Shown piece after piece: positions 1 to 13,392 of a stretch of 64,000 bases of DNA. Position numbers and translations under genes: made by a program. The stretch spans positions 558,001 to 622,000 of the forward strand of contig NW_026570265.1 in NCBI RefSeq assembly GCF_019649055.1, written 5' to 3'. Under the pieces are notes generated by a model. That model saw only the letters and a list, made by a program, of their open reading frames with translations, made no database searches and was not told where the DNA came from. Each line of letters begins with the position of its first letter. Position 1 is the stretch's first letter. The stretch is from Paramacrobiotus metropolitanus (lineage: Eukaryota; Tardigrada; Eutardigrada; Parachela; Macrobiotidae).

Positions 1-2102
1 GTTCGGATGCGTATGAGCGGAGTTACATGCACAAGGACCCTGTGGCGTTTGTCCGCATGACGAAAACCGAATTCCTTATAACTGCTAGTACTGATGGCCA
101 TTTGAAATTTTGGAAGGTACGAATAAAATAGTACAGGAGCATGAAAATGTTGTTTTGGAGCTTGCATATCAAATTTGTAACAAAAGTGCGACCTACTGTT
201 GAAAAGTTATTGCTTTGGATTCTTTCCAAAACCTTTTGAGTGTTTGTGTTTCATTTAATGATTTCAATTTTACATTCATCATTTTTTGTCTTCATATCAG
301 TTTAGTACCCATATCAGCATATGTTATACTTGCAAGTGTCAGTATATGGCATTTCATTATAGTGCATATTTACTCTGATTATGATGCTCGTTTTCTATGC
401 TTAATTTTTTTCGTCTTTCTGGATTTCCATTTTTTGGTTATGGAAGCGATTGTACTTTGCGGAGTTCGAAAATCAAGAGAAATTTATTAAACCTACGGCT
501 GTTTTACAGAAAATGGAGCGTGGAATTGAATTTGTAAAGCATTTCCGAGCCCATATGGGAAACATACAGTTTATCAGCGTAAACACGACAGGAACTCTCC
601 TGGCCACTATCAGTTCAGACAAGAGCATGAAAGTCTTCGACGTGATAAATTTCGACATGATCAACATGATGAAGCTGGGCTACACTCCGCTGACGTGCGA
701 ATGGATCCACGCTCCGGGCGAACCTGTATCCACTGTCGCCGTAGCGGATAAGGATTCGCCGCGGATACTCATTTACGACGGACGCGGCGTGAATGAACCA
801 CTGAAAGTGCTGGACACCCTCCATCGCTCTCCCGTCGTGATCATGCGGTTCAATGCTGTTTTTGAGACGGTTGTGTCGGTGGATAAAACCGGTATTCTGG
901 AATACTGGCGCGGTGCATCGGGCGACTATAAATTTCCACAAGATCTGCTCAAGTTTGAATTCAAGAGCGACACGGATTTATTTGATTTTGCGTCGAGTAA
1001 ATCTGTGCCAACAGGAATTGATTTCTCCAAAGACGGGAAACTGATGGCTACAATTGCCACCGACCGGAAAGTTCGCGTTTTCCGATTTTTGACAGGAAAG
1101 TTTTACAAAGTGTTGGATGAATCCATAAAAAGCTTCACAAGCTCTCTGGACGTGACATCGAAGATGTCCATTGTGGAACGAGAGCGACGCATTGCTGTAG
1201 AAAGAGAACTGGAAAAATCGGAAGCGTTCAATTACGCGAACATATTATTTGACGACAGCGGAAATTTCGTTCTGTATGCGACACTGCTCGGCACGAAGGT
1301 TGTTAATTTGGTTACGAACAGAATATCCCGAGTGTTGGGAAAATCGGAGGGTCTTCGATTCCTAAGCCTGGCATTGTTCCAAGGGAAAATTCGCACGATG
1401 AAAGCGGCCACGACAATAGAGGCGCAAGCCAGTGATAATCCCATAATGGACATCGCAGAATCGGATCCCACGCTGTTCTGCACCGCGTTCAAGAAAAACC
1501 GCTTTTTCCTTTTCTCAAAGCGAGTGCCGCTAGAAACCGCAACCGAAGAGAGTGATCGCGATGTATTTAACGAGAAACCTAGTAAGGAGGAAATCCTTAC
1601 CGCCACGGAAAGTCGCACAGAAAAACGAGTGTCAAACAGTGCCGTTATCCATACTACCTTGGGCGATGTACATGTTCAGCTGTTCCCCAACGAATGTCCG
1701 AAGACGGTGGAGAATTTCTGTGTTCACTCCAAAAATGGCTACTTTAATGGGCACATCTTCCATCGCGTAATTAAGAGCTTTATGATTCAGACGGGTGATC
1801 CGAAAGGCGACGGCACGGGCGGGGAATCCATTTGGGGCGGTGAGTTTGAGGATGAATTCCATCCGACGTTGAAGCACGATAGACCTTATACGCTCAGTAT
1901 GGCCAATGCCGGACCCGGAACAAATGGATCTCAGTTTTTCGTCACGGTCGTGCCGGCACCGTGGCTGGATAACAAACATACAGTGTTCGGGCGAGTAACC
2001 CGGGGCATGGAAGTTGTACAGAAGATCAGCCTGGCCAAAACACATCCCAAAACCGATAAACCATACGATGACATTTCCATCATAAATATTGCTGTTAAAT
2101 GA
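1..2102 (+). CDS. PPWD1: PPWD1: WD40-repeat cyclophilin (peptidylprolyl isomerase), 5' end outside window
   Basis: Two exons are visible, 1-116 and 510-2102, joined in phase 0 by a GT-AG intron; about 570 residues are present, so roughly the first 80 of the family's ~646 are missing upstream. The first part reads as WD40 repeats (DGHLKFWK, then FVKHF, KVFDV, LIYDGRG-like blades). The last ~160 residues are a cyclophilin domain with [42 protein letters not shown] and [12 protein letters not shown], which hold the catalytic Arg, Phe, Gln and Trp positions. The linker [13 protein letters not shown] is typical of PPWD1. The family is a nuclear cyclophilin found with spliceosomes; it isomerises Xaa-Pro bonds. 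Stop TGA at 2100-2102. The match runs the whole visible length, so identity is close to certain. Confidence 0.96.
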
Positions 2103-2221
2103 ATGAATTTGTTTTGTTGTTTTTAGTGTTTTGTATCGCATGTTTGACATTTACAGTTTGTTAATTTCACTGCCTCTGAAAATGTTATGCAAAGCTTTAG
2201 GGTTAGCAAAATGGAAGGATC

Positions 2222-2227
2222 AATAAA
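2222..2227 (+). terminator. Candidate polyadenylation signal of PPWD1
   Basis: AATAAA about 120 bases after the PPWD1 stop codon, in A/T-rich sequence. It is the only canonical hexamer noticed in this 435-base spacer (2103-2537). The rest of the spacer must hold the cathepsin promoter and 5' UTR; no other element was recognised. Confidence 0.5.
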
Positions 2228-2537
2228 CATAACTAAATCTGCATTAAATCAATTGTGTAGCTTGGGTAAAATCTTAGAAGATGAACTGATTGCGATTGCT
2301 ATCCGCATATCTAGCATCTGCAAGCTGTTTGCTTTCATCACATGATGTCAACTCGCATAGAAGTAGCCTTGTTTGATTAAGTGGCATCGACTGTGCTTAG
2401 TCTTACACTGCTTGGTCATTGCCATGCTGCATTTGCCGCACGAATTTTCACGTGTTTCCAAGTGCAGAAACTATGCGCTGACTATTTTTGTTTATTTCCG
2501 TGTGACGAGCTCACGTTTTTTACAATAAATTGTCGCG

Positions 2538-5500
2538 ATGAAAGCTGTTCAGACAGCGATTTTGACAGTTCTGATCAGTGTATCATGGGCTGTTTTACTT
2601 CGCGATCCCAAAAAACTGCCATGTGAAGAGTATGATTTGTTTGATCCACCAACCAAAATTCTGCGAGAGGCGAATGGCGCTAGTCCACCGGAAACCAGCG
2701 AAGATCTTGCTCACCAGGTGGTTCATCAGCTCAATGCACGAACGAATTCCTTGTTTAAGTCCATGGTAGTCCAAGTGAAGCACTCTCACAAACAAAACGA
2801 TGGGAACGAACGGTTGACCTTTTACCAAGTGGAAACTAAGTGCAGAAATAATGGGAAACCGCCTCATACCCTCATCGGCTGTCCTTATCGACAGCAAGGA
2901 AAAGTAAGTAATCAACATAAAACAAACATACACGAACGTAGGCTTACGTCTGTGCATACTGTTCTTATGTTTTTTCATCCTTTTAGGTACAACTTAAGAT
3001 AGCTTTAATTTTACGTAAAAACATAATTAACAGAAGTACGCGTAATTAGACTAATTACCAAAAATAGGTTACTAATTTGGTACAGTTTGATTTCAGTACT
3101 TACTATTAACATAAGGCGTTATTTTTCTCGTTAGGTACAAGAATGTACCGCTACAATCACACCTGGAACACACATTAAGGATGACAGCGTCGCTTGTAAG
3201 CCGGCGCACTTCGGACAAATTTTAGGAACGAGCTCGAATGATTTTGATCATGTCGACTGGGCTGACCTGCAGGTAAGTCATGCAAATACATAATTTAATA
3301 TAACAACCCAAAGAACACAGGTTAGAGAAAAACATGTAACCCTCAATGCCGCATACAGCAGCAACAGATTTTTTAACACTGTATCGAAAAATTATCCAAT
3401 GTTACATCGTCGAATTATCGTTGCCGTAATTAAATTCTTTAGAAAACCGCTGATTTCTGACTGCCAAGATATAAATACAACTGTTTTTGTACCCGTACAG
3501 CAACTTCAAGACTTGCCACTGACGGGTTTTCGGACACCATCGCATGAGAACTTTAAATGCTTCAAACTGCGTTTTGGAAAGACTTATGCTACTCAAGAAG
3601 GCATGTCCATAATTATCAGTTCCAGAATGATAAATCCCCAGCTTTTTTTGAAAACGTTACCTTTTGCCAGTATTGTATATTTTTTTGCTTCTGGTAATGA
3701 TAATAATTGATAAGTAATTTTTATATATATTTACAGTACGTACTGCTGTGATACTTGCTTATTGTACCGATCTTACAGCATTTGTCAAACTCCAAACTAG
3801 GCGTCATTAGTTTTTATACAGTATTGTAAGATAATTAATGCGTAATAAAAAATGTTGCACAAAATATCCAGTGAGTTGGGTTTGCAGAGCATGATCGGAG
3901 GTTCAAGTTGTTCCAGACAAATATGAAACGTGCGTATTTGTATCAAATCACTGAACAGGTAAACGTAAATTAACCACTGGGGCAGTCCGGTAAAATTTCG
4001 CTACTTGTTGTTCACTTTGCACATTATTGTTAGGGAACCGGCACTTACGGCCCAACAAAGTTCAGCGATTTAACAGGTATGATCTCTCCGCAATAATTAT
4101 GAATGATTTCGGAGCTGGAACTATAAGATATATACATTTTATAAATTTTAAAAACGCAAGGTCAATTACAAAATTTCGTCCAGAGCCGATTTGAGCGTAC
4201 GACGGGACCCGGTGTTTTTCATGTTTTAATTTTGTACAGTGGAAGAATTCCGAAGCCTGTACACGGGATTAAAACCTTTGCCAAACTGGAACAAAAATCT
4301 TCGAGCTGCACAAATACCGGACAATGCCAACGCTCTTCCGGAAGCCTTTGACTGGCGGAACAAAAGCGCAGTAACTCCTGTAAAAGACCAGGTGGGCAAT
4401 CCAACAGAGCTCAAATAATTTTCTTGATTGACGATTCAGTTACGTACACAAACTTACTAACAGTATTATAAAATCTTCTCCCAGGCGTGTGCTTGAAATC
4501 TGTTTTTTGTAAATTGCTCTCTTTTTGATATATCATCAGGGTCAGTGTGGATCGTGCTGGGCGTTTAGTACAACCGGAAATATAGAAGGACAGTGGGCGA
4601 TCAAAAAGGGCAAATTAATTTCATTATCGGAACAAGGTGAGCAAGCATTATACACGACCGAAATAATATTATCGATGAAAAATCTCCGTTATAATGCAGA
4701 ATATGGGAAATTACCGTAGATCATCACAGAGGAAAGTTTGCATGTGTGTTCCTACTTGCCTTTTTTTAAATAAACCTTGTGTATAAGATTTGGAACAAAC
4801 TGGTTATTACTTATGTACTATCAGCAAAATCAAATGTATGTAAATAACGAGCTGATATCATGTGTGTCTATCAATGTTTACCAACAATTCGATGTGTTCT
4901 GTTATAATTCGTGTTGCTTTGCAGAACTAGTGGACTGTGATAAAGTGGACCAAGGCTGTGGAGGAGGTAAGCTGTAATCGCCGTTTAGTCCCAACCCCGA
5001 AAAAATCTTACAGCAGTTCTATTTTTCAGGACTCCCCAGCAATGCGTATAAAGCGATCATCGATATTGGCGGCTTGGAGAACGAAGCCGATTATCCCTAC
5101 GACGGAAGAAACGATAAATGCACGTTCAAGAAGGAAAAAGTTATGTGAGTCTAATGTGTGTATAGCTTGTAAAAACTGGAAATCACCTGAAACAATTCAT
5201 TTTAATTATTATGGTTGCAGTGTGTACATCAACGATTCCGTGGAAATCAGCCAGGACGAAACTGGTAGGTGACCTTTTTAGCCTGTTTGTACTACTTATG
5301 ATGTACGGACATCTTGCTTACCTTACCATGCAATCTAGCCAAATTTTGTTATTATTGTAGAAATGGCGCAATGGCTAGTGGATAACGGCCCGATATCTAT
5401 CGGAATCAATGCCAATGCAATGATGGTAAAATGTTGTTAATTTGTTAGCATGGAGTTTCGAGTAGGCGTAGAATAAAACAATTGCCATTTTTTGTTTCTT

Positions 5501-6262
5501 TCAGTTGTACATGGGGGGAATATCGCATCCATGGAAGTACGTGCATGCAGTACTGTGCCGAACTGCAGTTTCACACGTATTAAATAACCCTTCCCGAGCT
5601 ACTCGTAGTGGTCTGTACTGAATGCCGCTTGTTGTCACTTATTTATTGCACTGTATTACAGAGTCGTTTGCAGTCCAAAAAACCTTGATCACGGAGTACT
5701 TATCGTCGGATACGGAAAAGGTGGTCATAATCAAGCTGATTGCGAAGTCTTTTTTGTGATAATTCGAAATACAGAGTTTATCTGCACGTACTGGCAATGG
5801 ACGACACTACAATTTTGAATTTGCTAGCTGACAACAAATTTATTTTGCTAACCTGATTTGGTTCTATTTTAATTTTGGCAGATGGGAAAAATCCTTACTG
5901 GATAGTGAAAAACAGGTTAGCACATTTTCTAACACAACTATGAGCGACTTCTCTTCAGTATGATTGCTTGTCCATTCGACTGATTTTCTAGTACTGGATC
6001 TCTGTTAAGTACTTAACTGAATCTGTGTTGCAGTTGGGGTCCGCACTGGGGTGTTAAGGTAATAAATTTATAAAAATTACGCCGCGTTAGCTGGATTTTG
6101 CCCTGTGTGGATTGTGTTTATTGAATTATTATTTGCATGACGTACTAAAATCATGACCCTGTTACAGATGTGAAAAATATTTTTTAGGGATACTATCTTG
6201 TTTACCGCGGGGATGGGACTTGCGGGTTAAACCAGATGTGCACGTCGGCAGTCGTGAAGTAA
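2538..6262 (+). CDS. CTSF: Cathepsin F-like papain-family cysteine protease (cystatin-like domain, I29 propeptide, C1A)
   Basis: Sixteen exons close in frame: 2538-2903, 3135-3272, 3501-3600, 3888-3958, 4034-4076, 4240-4391, 4540-4636, 4925-4966, 5030-5144, 5221-5264, 5361-5425, 5505-5536, 5662-5720, 5882-5915, 6034-6058, 6188-6262. They encode 485 residues; human cathepsin F has 484. A hydrophobic signal peptide (residues 1-20) leads into a cystatin-like domain (about 60-145), then an I29 inhibitory propeptide ([19 protein letters not shown]...[11 protein letters not shown], about 185-250), then mature C1A peptidase from ALPEAFDWR. Catalytic residues are present: oxyanion Gln292 and Cys296 in GQCGSCWAF, His432 in [12 protein letters not shown], Asn452 in IVKNSWGPHWG. 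Expected role: lysosomal or secreted endopeptidase made as an inactive precursor. Intron 3 starts with GC instead of GT. Very small exons (25-45 bp) are unusual but all phases agree. Confidence 0.95.
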
Positions 6263-6379
6263 ATGTCATTGCCTTGCGGGTCATCGGAAAAGTGGATAGT
6301 AGACTGGATACTGTACCCTCTAACTGCAAATCAAAGTGACCTTCGAACCTGGAGTTTGCTCAGGATGCCATTTGATTTC

Positions 6380-6385
6380 TTTATT
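6380..6385 (-). terminator. Candidate polyadenylation signal of COQ8
   Basis: TTTATT on the plus strand, that is AATAAA on the minus strand, about 200 bases past the COQ8 stop and 120 bases past the cathepsin stop. The two convergent genes share the 324-base stretch 6263-6586, in which nothing else was recognised. Confidence 0.4.
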
Positions 6386-6586
6386 ATTAATCAGCCATTA
6401 CTTTGTACATTTCACCAGTTCACGTCGTATATAGTTTCATTTTTAAAAAAAGTTAGTACCATAAAAAATCAAACACACCTCACTCATCGGTATGGGTATA
6501 CAGCAAAGCTATACTTACAAGTATCAGCCATAAAACAGTTAACAACAAAAAAGAAAGAACAGTGGTACGGTTATAATCACTGCACA

Positions 6587-9500
6587 TTACACGAGATTCT
6601 TGTGTTCTTGATAAATTTTGTCAAAAACGTCACGACATGTAATTTTGGCTCTCATATTCGTGCAGAGGAGAAACGCCCCGGCGATTTTGCGATGAAGCGA
6701 ATAGCTCTCGTCAGGAGGCGGCGTGAGGCGGTGCTCGGCAAAAACGGGAAGAATATTATGAATGCGTTTTGTGATATCCTGCTGACCAAAATCGTAGGGC
6801 TCATCATTACGGAATGGTTCTCCCAATATCATAACCGCGTCCACATGTGCTGCTTCTAACATCTGCGAAGGAAGTGTCCCGATTATTTTGTTCAAGCAAT
6901 TAAATCAAACCTACCCTCGCAAAATTTCCACATCACTTTTATTTCTAATAAAGATATGTTTCTGTATTATTTGCCGTAAAAACTTTCGAGCGAAACACTT
7001 CAAAAACATTTTTCTCCAAAACAGCCGGTTGAATTCATCACCTCAAATTAAAATAAAACAAGAAAAACCCTTTCCTTACCTTCGTTTCCAATCCCGTCAG
7101 AAAACCAAGCTTCTGAGAATTTTTCAGCACCAAATCACGGTCGCCAACCGTGGCACCTCGAATGACTTCAATATAGACATCAATGAATTCTTTCTCAAAT
7201 GTCCTAGCAGCTCCAAAATCCAGCAGATACATCTGTAAAATTAAAAAAAAACACATACATAGTCAGACAGTTGCTGATATAACATGTACAACAAATGTTT
7301 CGGTCACCTTTTTATTGTCGTGATTGTAAAAGAAATTGGCCCAGTTAGGATCGGTCTGCATCAGTCGATGAATGAAAAGTTCCTCAAAGCAAAGTCTTAG
7401 GAAGCTTTTGGCGATCTGTCAAAATAAACTGACTGACGCATACATAAACAGTAATGCAGATATTTGCATTATAGTTATGATTATGTGTAACAACACACAC
7501 ACGATACCATATTCCGCGTATCCTGATCGTAATGTAACGCTTTATCAAGAGGCTCTCCGTAGATAAATTCCGTTGTCAAAATTTTTCTACTGCATAAGTG
7601 GTCGATAACTGCCGGAACAATGAATATTGGATCATCCTTTAGCACGTTTCTGCAACGACCCCATTATTACGGGAAAAGGTCGTGACCACATTTTTGTGCA
7701 GTTAATTTTTGAAAATGCAGGGTATACGTAAAATTTAGTTAGCGGCAATCCAAAAACTTCAGCAATTTTTTTTATATTCAGCATCTAACCGGAAACGTTT
7801 CATGTATTCCGCTTCCCGAATGTAGTCGCATTCCCAGGCCATTTCAACTCGCGCTACTCGCATCAGATTGTCCATGTACAAACCCTTAGGAAATATATTC
7901 CACATATTTAAGATCCCCATTAAATTGTTGATGTCGCTGTTAATTCCTTCGGCCACACCCGGATACTGGATTTTCACAGCCACTTCACGCCCATCAATCA
8001 ATTTCCCGAAATGCACTTGACCGATGGATGCCGCAGCGAACGGCGTATCGTGGAATTCCGCAAATGTTTCTCTCCATGTCGAACCCAATTCGCTTTCCAG
8101 AACATCCTAACACGTGGAAACGATCGTATGCCCATATGTTTTTCTAGGTCAAAAAGTAACGCACCTCCATTTGTCGCTTTGGCATAAAATCCGCACTCTG
8201 ACGCACACGTTCGAAAATTTGCTGCACTTGTGGATTGATTAAAGCGGTATCTGTAAATACGAGTATGTAAAGCAAGACCAATTAAATTTCGCTATCTCTG
8301 CTCAGCAATATGTAAAAAACCAAGAATGCACATTACCTTGCATGCTCAACATTTGCCCGAGCTTTAGTGCTGCGCCACGCACCCGGCACAGCGTGTTAAC
8401 AATCCGCTCAGCATTGGCGTCGGTCAAGAAAGCACTGCGATCCAGGACGCCGCTGCCGCTGGCATCCTCTACAGATAAAAAAAACTGTCAGGTTAAAAGT
8501 TAGCAATAAATTCTGCCGACAAGTCCTGCCTTTCTGGCTGACACCAAGTGTGCGCCTGGCCACTTCAGCGATGGCTCCCATTCCCAGTCCAGCCGCTAAT
8601 CCGCCGAAGGACGCGAGTCGAGCTGCACGCGAAGCCGGCACACGTCGTTCTCGTGATTTAGGACCCAACTACAAAAATCATAAAACAGCTTTTTAAAGCA
8701 AGCATGGCATAATAATATGTAATACTATAAGTATCGGCTTACATTCAAACCATTCTCAAATTAATTTTTCTCTGTGTAATATTAATTATTATTTCAGCAT
8801 ATCACGTGAAATCACACGGTAAAAACAAGTTCTTATACCCCGTACGCTTTTTCATTTGACTCTCACTTCTTGAAGTTGATACACACTTTTTCGATAATTT
8901 GCGCAAATCTATTTATACTTAACGGACGAATAAGTTTGCATTATTATGCAAAGTGTAATACTGGGTTGTCCATTGAGTCTACGATTTCATCCAAGTTTTA
9001 GTAATATACCTCGTAGTTCGTACATAACAGCAAAACAAATCATAAAGTATGCATTCGTTCAGTGCTTTCTTTCCGGCCCGTCCTCACCGTTAGGGATTAA
9101 GCGGAAGGAAGCGAGGATACATAATTTTAATTACACTGCAACACCGCAGGCGAGCATAAAATCTTTGCATTTTATTACATACATAATAACTCTGCATATA
9201 CTGTATAAACATGAATATGAAAGCCATTTCAAAAGCCAAAACAGCAACAATCGTATTTGGTAATGCAGGAGTCAAGAGCATGTAAGGGTTCTAATGCAGC
9301 AAATGGAGGCACTTGCATCTAATAATCCAAAAACTGCACTTTGTGCTTTTCAAATAATAACTAGAAAAAAACATGAAAAACATCAAAATGGCAACTGTTC
9401 GACTTTACAAATCCAAAACGGTGAAGCGCGACCGGAAAGGGTTGTGCACACAAAGCGTTATTTACCGTCTGTTTCAGATTATGTTCCATGGGCGATGCCG

Positions 9501-11162
9501 GGTGTATATCGGCAGATTTCAAAGTTTTATCAGCAGAGAAAAGTGATGCAGATGCGGCGGAAGATGTCCATGGCTGCATTGGATTACAGACAGACAGATT
9601 ATAATTTTTTCCTGGTTTCTAGCTGTCAAAGGCGACGGCTACGCCAGGGGTAACTTTTTGAACCTTTTTCAAGCTTTCTTGTACGCGAAAATTTTCACTC
9701 GTGGCATCCGTGAAAGACACTGTGGTCTTTGCTGAATCTTTTGCATACGGCTTAAATGGTTTGCTGTCCGGGGATATCTCTTCGTTCATCTGTAGTGCAA
9801 GAGAACCAATCATTAATTCTAGAATCTATCAAACAACATTCAATCATACTGAAAAATAAAAATGACAAATTTTTGATTTGATGTACCCAAAATTATCCTG
9901 CAAGTAACCTATCTAATCAATTTTCGATTACGAAAATGACTCATCAGCCGGCTTAAATGCCGTGCCAAATAAAATGCCGCTGGGCTGTTTTTCATCTAAC
10001 TAGAGGCAATTATCGGAAAACTAAACTGGTTTAAGTTCAGAATTATCTCACTTCAAATCGTTCACTATACGCAGACATGCCACCAAAGTTAACGACTAAT
10101 CACGTTTTCCATATTTAGAATTAAACCATATCCCGAAACAGAAAATTTCCAGATAAGAAATCAAATGCAGGTTGAACTTGAAACCGTAACCGTGATTACA
10201 CAGCCGGTAGATTCTCGAAGCTGCACAACCGCGGAAACTAAAAAAAACGGCACCCGCGGCGCATGCTCGGGAATGAAATGACTCACGAATTTTCCCAGTC
10301 TCTGAGCCGCTTTATCCGATTCATCGGCATTGTGATCATCGGCAGCCGAGGATCCAGACATCTCCGGAGTGCGTACCACTTCGTTCTTATCTTCGGGATC
10401 CAATGGCGACATTGGTGGGTTCATCTAGTCGTTCAATCCATCGTCAAAAAACCACAGGCGCAAAACAATACGTACTCATAACCACAGTTAACTCACAAAT
10501 TCTTTGGCCCGTTTCGCCGCTTCACAGGCTTCTCCGCTTTCCGGCTTCAAACCATGGACTTTGGCGGAATGGGCTTCATCGGCCACGGCCGGATATTCTT
10601 TGTGAGTGTCTTTGTCGAGTTTATCCGTGTAGAAAACGAAGCCTTCCGGTGTGACTAAAGCTTGGGAAGGCATTCCCGCCAAGATCTTCACCTGCTCCTG
10701 GATTCCCTGCATCACGGCTCCCACGCGGGCGGGAAATTCCCGTAACGAAATACCAGACGTCTACAAATCAAGAATTAATGTCTCCACCGTACACAATAAA
10801 CAGATCGGCGATATACGTCATTCGTCGCTTCCCGCAAATTACTAGTGCACGGAGATGACACTGATTATCCAATACCGTCAGCTGATGCGGGGAAAAAACG
10901 TAAACAAACAGTGAGGCAATTAAACTTAAGAAGTGACTGCACTGCCAACAACGAAGCCAGTAGTGTACTGCGTTAAACTACCATTCTGGACGCCTACCCG
11001 AGATCTTTGGGCTTTATTAACGCATTCCTGCAGCAGTGGGCGCAGGCTAAGAGTATGCCATCGAAGAGCTGTTTCTGTAAGCTGATGCTCTGCGCTGCTT
11101 CGAGCGACCTGCTGGAGACCACGGAAGACCGCCTGCAAGTCCTTCATCACAAATCTGGCCAT
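6587..11162 (-). CDS. COQ8A: COQ8/ADCK3 atypical kinase-like ATPase of coenzyme Q synthesis
   Basis: Twelve minus-strand exons, 5' to 3': 11162-10998, 10760-10497, 10424-10254, 9789-9655, 8668-8530, 8468-8337, 8250-8165, 8106-7790, 7649-7508, 7415-7308, 7232-7080, 6862-6587; 695 residues (human COQ8A 647). Family signatures: [17 protein letters not shown], the KxGQ motif KLGQ (327-330), the Ala-rich loop AAAS (388-391) that replaces the kinase Gly loop, VAVKIQYPG (Lys409), [19 protein letters not shown] (Asp539, Asn544 region) and LLDFGA (Asp558). The C-terminus DEPYDFG...[15 protein letters not shown] is typical. The protein acts in the mitochondrial matrix on the coenzyme Q biosynthetic complex. 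The N-terminal 200 residues are poorly conserved in the family, so those exon limits, and the end of the 9655 exon (9664 is an alternative that keeps frame), are less sure. The intron after 8530 has a GC donor, because the GT alternative would create a stop. Confidence 0.93.
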
Positions 11163-13392
11163 GTTTAGGAACGTTAATGTTATTAGATCGATAAGAGAGA
11201 AATGCAACAGTAAATCGTAAAAGTGCACTGCGTTGCGGCCTTATTAGTTTTCTGCTAATAACTTGACAGTAACCTTGTAACAAGCAGTTTCACAACGAAC
11301 TGCAACATTCGAACTCGGAAGTGGTTCGCAGTATTAAGTATTAACCAAAAGTTGTAAACAAAATTACACACGCCTACGCAAAATTTTTACGGCGCCACAG
11401 ACAGGCTTGCGATAGCTCGGCCTACTGCATCTTACGGTTAGGAAATTCCTGTGTTGTGCTTTCAAGCGCACGTACTACGTATTGTACCAAGTTTGTACGA
11501 TCACACCGTCCTTGGTAGCCAATCAAATCGCACGCTATGTACCACGGTATTGTAAAAAATTTATAGCATTTTTTTAGAATCTGTTTCGTTTTGTGAATCA
11601 GAATAAAGCATAAAAATGATAAAAAATTCATCACATGTCCGTCGGTACATGTAGTAGGTACTAGATACTATGTAGCTACACAGTACATACGGAGTAATAA
11701 TTTGTACGTTTTAATACAGAATCTGTTGGCTGCAGACTGCAATCTGTTGGCTGCAGACTGCATCTATCTTTACGATAATGGATGACCACTGTCCACTGAC
11801 ACTGCAATATGCTATTACATAATTATTGTAATTTGTACGGGCACTTATACTCGTAGAAATAATTTGTGCTGTACTTATGTACGTAAACTAAATCTGTAAA
11901 CCATATATAAATAATTACTTACTTTATTGACTTTCTTATATCTATAGACAACCAAAAAAATGTTTGAAACTCCGCTGAGAAAATTCCAAACGTAAAAGTA
12001 AAGCTGTCGGAAATAAATACATATATATAAGCTTTTCCTCTAATTATATATAATATCGAAGGTAGTTAGCGAGAGGCGCAACTGAAATCTAAACTGATTT
12101 CTGTAAATCACTGCAGCGCTTGGACAGCGAAAACAATATACATTTACTTCAAAATTGAGTATATAATATAATGTCTATTTCAAATACCTACGCATTAGCT
12201 AACATAAAGTTACAGCTTACATAATTTTATTAGGTAAATATTTTCGTGTGAAAAATGGTTCATATATTGCCAGGACAGAAACTTGCACAGAATTTCTGGT
12301 TTTGCAAGACATTTTATTATACAAATACTGTATGTAGTCCTCAAAACTCTGCGTACAGTATCGTGATAACAGGTAAACATAAAAGTGCGTCCCATTGCAG
12401 TTTTTTTTGCATTTCGTTGGCAAAATTTGTAAAACCATATATCTCTTGGAACTATCTGCTTGTTTACGTCAGAGCAGTAAGTAACCGATTAATAACAAAT
12501 TAACAACAAAGCTCTAACACCTTTGACACCTCCGAGCGCATTCTTTGACCATAAGGAATAAGCGGATATGACGGCATTACTTCGGACATATTTGTTATAA
12601 GTTGAGAGTTTTACATTATAATAATTATAATGTGATACTTATACTCTTATTTGTTGTAACCAGTACAAAAGTATCAGTAAGTTTTGTTGTCCACTCTCCC
12701 ATCCGCCGGAAGTCTCATGTGTTGCAGCTGTACCGTAAGATTTAGATTTACAGTTAGTACTTATTTATACTGCTGTACCTACTTAATATTGTACTAATTA
12801 GGAAATAAGTTATTTATAAATTAACTTTCAGCGTTGAAGTTGAGCCGGAATGACTCGATTCCTTACGTGCATATCGATGGAAATTAATTATTAACATGAT
12901 TGTCTTGTTTCGTAATGCGTAAAATGGCAATCAAATTTTCCGTTCTATTCAACGTGCCAAATGTGACGATTTACCGCTGTACAATACAATATACTCTATG
13001 TGTCCTCGCTTATGGTTACATCTATAGATGCTATACAGGTGATGGTACATGGAAATTGGAAAGGAAACTGTAACGCGCGCCAATACAACAATATATACCG
13101 GCAACACCCAGCGCTAGTAACAAAGCTTCCAGCTATATCGGAATGATCACGAAATAGACAATCGGCAATAGATATAAATTTTTTTTGTACCGACTTGCAG
13201 TCGTGCTTTAACGAGTGATCGTGAAGAATAACATTGTGCTGCAGATATTTAGGTGTTTATACTACAACAGACTTTTCTGAATCGTCTGCCTAGGTAATTA
13301 TTCAATATTCGTGTACTTCTGTGAACGACTAACTGTTTTGCTTATGTCTTTTGATACACGAGTAGAGTTTTTGCTTTCATAAATAAAGAGGA
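11163..13392. other. Divergent intergenic region between COQ8 and UNC-93
   Basis: About 2.2 kb, A/T-rich, with no long reading frame of recognisable family. It must contain the promoters of COQ8 (leftward) and UNC-93 (rightward). The only structure seen is the 21 bp tandem duplication listed separately. In-frame stops are dense on both strands. Confidence 0.6.
11721..11762. repeat. Perfect 21 bp tandem duplication
   Basis: Two adjacent identical copies of a 21-base unit beginning ATCTGTTGGCTGCAGACTGC, at 11721-11741 and 11742-11762. It lies in the COQ8/UNC-93 spacer. Each unit contains the palindrome CTGCAG. It could be recent slippage or a doubled regulatory site. Confidence 0.9.

Noticed and set aside
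1232-2150. Long minus-strand frames opposite PPWD1 (128 and 172 residues)
   Set aside because: They lie antisense to a strongly conserved coding exon and have no family resemblance, so they are shadows of its codon use.
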